From Cryptomeria japonica (taxonomy: Eukaryota > Streptophyta > Pinopsida > Cupressales > Cupressaceae), in the NCBI RefSeq assembly GCF_030272615.1, contig NC_081405.1:19922547-19986546 (forward strand): a stretch of 64,000 nt of DNA. Reading direction: 5' to 3'. Both the position numbers and the translations under genes were made by a program. Of the stretch, positions 59,801 through 64,000 are shown in pieces (within the stretch, counting starts at the first letter, position 1; every line of letters starts with the position of its first letter). Under the pieces are notes generated by a model. It searched no databases and had not been told where the DNA came from. It saw nothing but the letters and a program-made list of their open reading frames with translations.

Positions 59801-61692
59801 TGAGCACTTGTCCTGTCTTGGCACTACCTGATTTCTCGCAACCCTTTGTTCTAGAGTGTGATGCCTCAGGATTTGGTATAGGAGCCGTGTTGATGCAGAA
59901 CAAACATCCCATTGCCTATGAGAGCAGAAAGTTGCAAAATAATGAGAGGTTGTACTCTACCTACGACAAGGAAATGTTGGCTATCATGCATGCGTTAGCC
60001 AAATTCAGACAGTATCTTGTTGGCAGCAAATTTGTGGTAAGAACTGATCACAACAGTCTGAAATACTTCCTAAATCAAACAGAGCTTAATGATAGACAAC
60101 AAAAATGGATTAGCAAAATTCAGGCTTATGACTTCGATATCGAATTCATAAAGGGGAAGAATAATATTGTGGCTGATGCACTCTCTAGGAAACCTTCATT
60201 GGCTGCCCTTTGCTCATTGAGCGAGATTTCAGCAGATTGGAAGGCTCAACTCTTAGTTGAGTATTCCAAGGATCAGCATGCTTGTGAGATCATGGATGGT
60301 TTGATAGTGGATGACAGATATAGTGTGGTAGATGATATTATCTACTACAAGGGTAGGGTTTATCTTGTTCCGAGTTCTCAGTTGAAGGAACAAATTTTGC
60401 ATGCTCTCCATGATACTCCTACAGCAGGACATCTAGGATATGGTAAGACTTACAGGGCGGTTCGTGAGAGATTCTCTTGGAAGGGTCTCAAAGATGATGT
60501 TTTACGCCATGTCCGTGAGTGTATGACTTGTCAGCAGAACAAGTCGGAGCATACCTACCCAGCGGGGTTGTTGCAACCCTTACCTATACCGGAACAGAAG
60601 TGGACAGGGATCTCAATGGATTTCATTACAGGTCTTCCTCGGGTTCAGGGGAAAGATTGTATTTATGTTGTTGTGGATAGGCTAACAAAGTATGCCCACT
60701 TCTTTCCCATTGCACTGGATTTCACAGCATCACAGGTGGCTGAGTTATTTTTCAGGGAGGTATTTAGACTCCATGGTCTTCCCAAGACCATTGTGAGTGA
60801 CAGGGACAGCAGGTTCATGAGTTCCTTTTGGCAGGAACTTTTCAGGCTTATAGGCACTGAGTTGACACCTAGTACTAGTTACCACCCTCAAACTGATGGA
60901 CAGACCGAGATAGTCAACAAGTGGGTTGAGGGATATTTGCGTAACTATGTGTCAGGGCAACAAAAAGCATGGGTACGTTGGTTGTATTTGGGCGAGTATT
61001 GTTATAATACCACTCACCATATGTCCATTGGCATGACGCCTTTCAGAGCTCTCTATGGATATGAGGCATTATCTTTCACTGATTTGGCAATTAGTGATAG
61101 TAGAGTTCCTTTGGCTCAGGATTGGTTACAGGAGAACCAGGATGTCATGAGATCTCTCAGGGAGAATTTACAGCAGGCCCAAAATCAGCAAAAGATGTAC
61201 GCAGACAGGCACAGGATTGAGAGAGCATTTGAGGTGGATGATATGGTCTTTCTGCGCTTACAACCATATCGGCAGAGCACCCTAAAAAGGGGGGGAGCTG
61301 AGAAGCTCAAACCACGTTTTTATGGTCCATACAGGGTACTCAGGCGAGTGGGAGAGGTTGCATATGAGGTTGAGTTACCACCTGGCAGCAGGATTCATAA
61401 TGTATTTCATGTATCTTGCCTGAAAAAGGCCCTTGGACAGCATATTACAGTTTCACCCGAGTTACCTCCTATGGATGAGGAGGGTAAATTGATTTTGGTT
61501 CCTGATGAGATTCTTGAGGTGAGGGAACGACGGCTGAGAAGCCGGGTGATTCGAGAGTATTTGGTTCGATGGAGAGATCTTCCCATAGAGGATGCCACTT
61601 GGGAAGGTGAGAGCATTTTACAGCATCCAGCATTACAGTTGCTTGTGGGCAAGCATCTCCGAGAGGGGAGGACTGTCATGTCCCCACTCTAG
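56887..61692 (+). CDS. Chromovirus Gag-Pol polyprotein, 1601 aa, uninterrupted
   Basis: A single frame encodes particle protein and enzymes for cytoplasmic reverse transcription and nuclear integration. In order: basic, Ser/His-rich N-terminus; retrotransposon gag core (about 195-370); zinc knuckle [14 protein letters not shown] (about 411-424); protease [11 protein letters not shown] (Asp about 505) with [10 protein letters not shown] with [31 protein letters not shown] and FFDDILIYS (about 846); RNase [14 protein letters not shown] (about 992); integrase HHCC (about 1174-1211), DDE residues near 1245, 1305 and 1340; chromodomain about 1540-1590 with [20 protein letters not shown]. Catalytic residues all look intact. 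Chromodomains can direct integration to marked chromatin. The start ATG is the first after the short uORF. The stop lies 19 bp inside the 3' LTR, so the PPT is coding. Confidence 0.97.
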   Translation: MHSGRADINRYYTRRRAQYEREFGIEQNPVMAEEQVGDRRNQDEEEREMMRTLITTQPRIVQALDRLQDTLDRLDMDGHRGRRGRSPSVAGSHRSHQSQSSVGSSHHSSRRHRHRTPTTNRPLLPQFIPGEQPAQVEPPEVGFQESVLAATAEWRALPPEVRDVFPLPQYCAQRRDTTRFRGDRGNRPHQQQQNYDLNRATGKITLAPYNGTGDTSARAWVHKLDIYLSLRPMPEREAIQFAVLHLEGIAYDWWHHGLVTQDHTLVHSYTEFTERLIARFDRKDTELYYRELAHLRQTGHAEAYINEFQRIAVMVPDMPQRRSVMLFTEGLQDRLKGLVRAFQPATLKEAIEVTLRLDTVPTSYQADKKPFRDSRPAQKANTSQNKEGTSAKTPWMNQETRNELRRKKLCFSCKEPWEPGHRCMGKGKVHLIEVTSELGDEEVLDTDIEEDIEDVEQVQTQLELDIPEPLASAKVAMATLSSYPKFHAFRLKGTLKGKRVTSLVDTGATHNFIDQKLVERRGLQYEEFGGFGVKVADGAVLGCTKRIPQLSIQMGNYTLTDDFYVLPIEDYDVVLGMQWLQGIGRYIIDHQRMQLEFLSGGKKVILRAASDGGPREVTSRRMETILRHNDVLWATHCLVKSKTPTPQDGRVFHVDIQSVMDRHGRVFGDIPPGVPPDRGFEHGIELEEGAKPVITTPYRHPRAYKDEIEKTIHELLDMGFIRPSSSPFASSVVLVKKKDGTLRMCIDYRALNKKTIKNRYPIPRIDELLDELHGAVYFSKIDLRSGYHQIRVRAEDVHKTAFRCHYGHYEFLVMPFGLTNAPATFQSCMNHIFNKQLRKSVLVFFDDILIYSCTWEDHLRHLEEVLGIMEDQSLFAKLSKCEFGLREVLYLGHVISADGVKVHEEKIQAIQNWPVPQNITELRGFLGLCAYYRRFVKGFSQLAAPLTDLTKKGAFRWTEQAQGVFDRLKEVMSTCPVLALPDFSQPFVLECDASGFGIGAVLMQNKHPIAYESRKLQNNERLYSTYDKEMLAIMHALAKFRQYLVGSKFVVRTDHNSLKYFLNQTELNDRQQKWISKIQAYDFDIEFIKGKNNIVADALSRKPSLAALCSLSEISADWKAQLLVEYSKDQHACEIMDGLIVDDRYSVVDDIIYYKGRVYLVPSSQLKEQILHALHDTPTAGHLGYGKTYRAVRERFSWKGLKDDVLRHVRECMTCQQNKSEHTYPAGLLQPLPIPEQKWTGISMDFITGLPRVQGKDCIYVVVDRLTKYAHFFPIALDFTASQVAELFFREVFRLHGLPKTIVSDRDSRFMSSFWQELFRLIGTELTPSTSYHPQTDGQTEIVNKWVEGYLRNYVSGQQKAWVRWLYLGEYCYNTTHHMSIGMTPFRALYGYEALSFTDLAISDSRVPLAQDWLQENQDVMRSLRENLQQAQNQQKMYADRHRIERAFEVDDMVFLRLQPYRQSTLKRGGAEKLKPRFYGPYRVLRRVGEVAYEVELPPGSRIHNVFHVSCLKKALGQHITVSPELPPMDEEGKLILVPDEILEVRERRLRSRVIREYLVRWRDLPIEDATWEGESILQHPALQLLVGKHLREGRTVMSPL
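61661..61673 (+). other. PPT of the chromovirus, inside the coding frame
   Basis: GAGAGGGGAGGAC directly precedes the LTR and encodes part of the Pol C-terminus. Confidence 0.88.
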
Positions 61693-63061
61693 CTCAGTCT
61701 AGCAGAGACATGTGAGTCAGCTTATTATGGGGTCTTGTAGGCTGACAGGGTTGGACAGAGACTCGGTATGGTTATTCAGTGTTGGAGACTTGGTATTCTA
61801 GCAGTTATTGATCAGTTGGGAGACATTCCTTGTTTTTAGGAGGCAGTTCCTACTTTTTAGGAGGTTTGATCATGCCCAAGGTTGGGTCTCCATGAGATGC
61901 CTCTTTGGGTTCAGTTTCAGAGAGATTGGGCTTGTTTCCTAAATTTTAGGAGCATCCCTAGATTTTAGGGATGAGACTACCAGTGAATCCTTGATTTCCG
62001 ACTTCAGTCACAGATAGGTGACAGGATGATTTTAGGGTTTGTAATGTCAGTTGGGCATTTTATGGCTATTTGGGTTATATTTTTAATATTTCCTAAGTTA
62101 GCGTTTAATAATTAAATAAGGCTAAGTTGTTAGCCATTTTGGAGTAATAAGGGGATTTTTGGCCTCATTTGGATGCGCACCCTATTGTGTGATAGCTCGT
62201 TGGAAAGATCTTGAAATTCTTTAAATCTTTCTCTTTGGTCTCAGGGCAATTCAGTGAGCGGATTTCTGTCTATGAGGAAAAAGGTCATTTTCTAGTAACA
62301 TGACCACTTTAAAATAAGAAATTATAACATTTCCACTAGACCATGCCACTTGGAGACAATTAGGGTTCGATTTGCAATTGAGAGGGGTTATAAGGGGATA
62401 GGAGCTTCATTCTATCATCATCTTTTGCATATTTGACAACTTGTATGAATTTGCTCTGGAGAGCGATTTCTAGACTGGGACGCAAACCCCAAGATTAGGA
62501 TTGGCTGGGACGTAGCCCTCAGCAATCTTTGGCACCGGACTTATAAGGCATTGTGTGTGGTGATTAAGGACAGAGGCATCAATTCTCAGTAGGGTTTCAG
62601 CGTGGCCTACCATCTTTCCAGTGGAGACGTGGTTCATTGCAGCTGGAGGAATGCCATTTGCAGCAAATACACCACGTGGTGTATAGGGTATTGCTTGTAT
62701 TCACTTCCAGTGTATGTGGGGTTGGAGAACATTCTTCATCTTCCAGTTTGACTTTGAATTTGTATGAGAGCTTGGGAAATACATTGGATTCATTGTTTGG
62801 CTTTGTAATTCAGACAAATCTGCCTGGTACGATTTGCAATAATTCTGACTTTTGCTGTATACCTCATTTATTTCAGTATTGCTTCATATTTGCTGTTATC
62901 TATTCCTTCCTATGCTATTAAACAATCAAAAACACAAAAACAAACAACCCTTTCTGCACTTCTGTCTAGTCTGTAAGAAAAACTTAAATAAACAGGAAAA
63001 CAAAATTAAAAATAAAAAAATTACAGCAGGTTAACAGCAAAGATCTATCAGGGATCTTTCA
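61674..63061 (+). repeat. 3' LTR of the chromovirus, 1388 bp
   Basis: Same length as the 5' LTR with one visible difference. Followed by TSD AATTG (63062-63066). Confidence 0.97.
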
Positions 63062-63066
63062 AATTG

Positions 63067-63447
63067 ATATCCGCATAAAGTAGGCGTTGATTGTCTCCCC
63101 CTTGTTCATGGTGATATGATTTATTTCTCGTTTTAATGTCAGAGTTCGACTTGCATTTGATATCTCAAATGTGCTTTCAAGTGCTCTGAACATTTTATAG
63201 GTTGTCTGATGTTTTCTTATGATGGGCATTATGTTGTTTCTCACCCCATCAACTATTATTTTGATTGCTTTTTCATTTCCTTCAATCCATGCGGTTTTGT
63301 CAGGTTCATTTTCAGGTTTTGATCATTTTTAGTTTGAACAAATGAATCCACTTTGTTCCCCTTTAAGATCATCTGGATTCTGAACTTCCAGGCTGAAAAA
63401 TCATCGCCACCTCCGAGTCTGTCTTCGAATCTGATTGCGCTGGCCAT
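63067..63447 (-). pseudogene. Copia gag, N-terminal part
   Basis: ATG at 63447 opens MASAIRFEDRLGGGDDFSAW, followed by FRIQMILKGNKVDSFV, a typical copia gag start. One base shift near 63315 separates it from the next part (KAIKIIVDGVRNNIMPI, FRALESTFEISNASRT). The frame reaches the chromovirus TSD and continues in phase at 55437. Confidence 0.88.
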
Positions 63448-63525
63448 TGGAGAAATGTGATGTAGTATATAACCTTGTTCTTAAATTATTCACAAAATTG
63501 AATAGCCTCAAGTTCGATCAACTTG

Positions 63526-63537
63526 GCTCTGATACCA
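63526..63537 (-). other. PBS of the copia element
   Basis: On the minus strand TGGTATCAGAGC directly after the LTR end. Confidence 0.92.
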
Positions 63538-64000
63538 TGTAAAGTTATATTCAATTGCAATAAAAGAACTATTATATATATGTGATAATATTGTCTAATA
63601 TTTTATTGTTTCGTTTGCAGGCTGAAGGAGAGAGATCATTTACATTTTCTATGTCTCCTCCAAATGATTCATATCAGGCTTTATATGTTTAGAGGACTGG
63701 TCAATGGATGTCTTGACCGGTCATGTCATTTAGACATGACCGATCAAGGCACCCATTGATTGGTGCCTCTTCATAGTGCACATCCCGATCTATGTTATGT
63801 TTGGTAACTAACATTAATAATTAAACTCTTGTTCGAAGTGGTGTTTAGTTAAGATGCTTTGTTAATGGCCCAAACAGGTTTATGAACTAAACTCGATAAC
63901 AACAGCATTCTATATGCTATCGGGTTAATACCCCGATAGCATATTAATGCCGATCCATTTATGGATCAACAATAATGTGCTATCGGGTTACTAGCTAACT
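63538..64000 (-). repeat. 5' LTR of the copia element, partial
   Basis: Matches 50742 onward for about 390 bp with about ten differences, then the two copies differ by a small rearrangement near a GCTATCGGG hairpin. Truncated by the window end. Confidence 0.9.

Larger units (their letters stand above)
55443..63061 (+). mobile_element. Intact chromovirus (Ty3-gypsy with chromodomain), very young
   Basis: 7619 bp: LTR 55443-56830, PBS from 56832, uninterrupted gag-pol 56887-61692, PPT 61661-61673, LTR 61674-63061, TSD AATTG on both sides. Both LTRs are 1388 bp and I see a single difference (G at about 56272, A at the matching 62503). It lies in the gag of a copia element in opposite orientation. 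All parts needed for autonomous transposition are present. Confidence 0.97.
50742..64000 (-). mobile_element. Ty1-copia element, truncated by the window edge and split by a chromovirus
   Basis: Minus orientation: 5' LTR from 63538 past the window end, PBS 63526-63537, gag from 63447 to 63067, chromovirus insertion (55443-63061), rest of gag and pol 55437-51885, PPT about 51358-51371, 3' LTR 50742-51357. Over the first roughly 390 aligned bases the LTRs differ by about ten changes, mostly C/T or G/A, and then diverge in a small rearranged stretch. Coding parts contain several stops and shifts. Confidence 0.93.

Overview
This window is a stack of nested transposable elements and repeats from a plant nuclear genome, with no ordinary host gene that I can support. 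Plant origin is shown by the lineages present: a Tat/Ogre-type Ty3-gypsy element, a chromodomain Ty3-gypsy element (chromovirus), Tork-like and SIRE-like copia elements, hAT elements, and a DUF4283 plus zinc-knuckle (plant LINE ORF1-like) relic. The density and layering, the very large Tat element and a long telomere-like array would suit a giant genome such as a conifer or other gymnosperm; that is inference, since no species-diagnostic gene is present.

Layout. (1) 1-1040: the 3' end of a plus-strand LTR retrotransposon, inserted into (2) a giant minus-strand Tat element at about 1041-22262. Its 5' LTR is 20850-22262, its PBS is next to that, and its decayed gag-protease-G-patch-RT-RNase H runs leftward from about 6870 to 1041. 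Between PBS and gag lies a long leader carrying two motif arrays (GCGCTA-type and TCATCGA-type) and a 3.1-kb antisense reading frame at 8221-11351. The leader is interrupted by (3) a complete Tork-like copia element at 13981-19995, with 894-bp LTRs, TSD GAAAG and one stop in gag. The Tat LTR abuts (4) the pol of a SIRE-like copia relic (22263-25658), whose own LTR abuts another decayed reading frame (25672-26180).

(5) 28624-30881: an LTR start, then an hAT transposase relic that contains a foldback MITE. (6) 31357-34545: a DUF4283/CCHC pseudogene split by a solo LTR (32156-34409, TSD GAAAA). (7) 36400-41190: AT-rich repeats followed by about 3.6 kb of degenerate CCCTAA telomere-like DNA with higher-order modules. 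(8) 41472-41653: a 182-bp near-perfect inverted repeat. (9) 43276-46345: gypsy-type LTRs in opposite orientations, one of them carrying a 966-bp hAT miniature element (TSD GTTTAGAG). (10) 49516-49855: a 340-bp TRIM-like element whose LTRs contain a tRNA-like sequence with Pol III A and B boxes. (11) 50742 to beyond 64000: a minus-strand copia element whose gag is split by (12) a structurally intact, very young chromovirus at 55443-63061 (LTRs with one visible difference in 1388 bp, TSD AATTG, uninterrupted 1601-codon gag-pol).

The genes here work as retrotransposon polyproteins, not as a host pathway. The chromovirus is the only element that looks capable of autonomous activity. The points most worth following are the tRNA-bearing TRIM, the antisense frame and motif arrays of the Tat leader, and the strong excess of TAG nonsense codons in the decayed frames.
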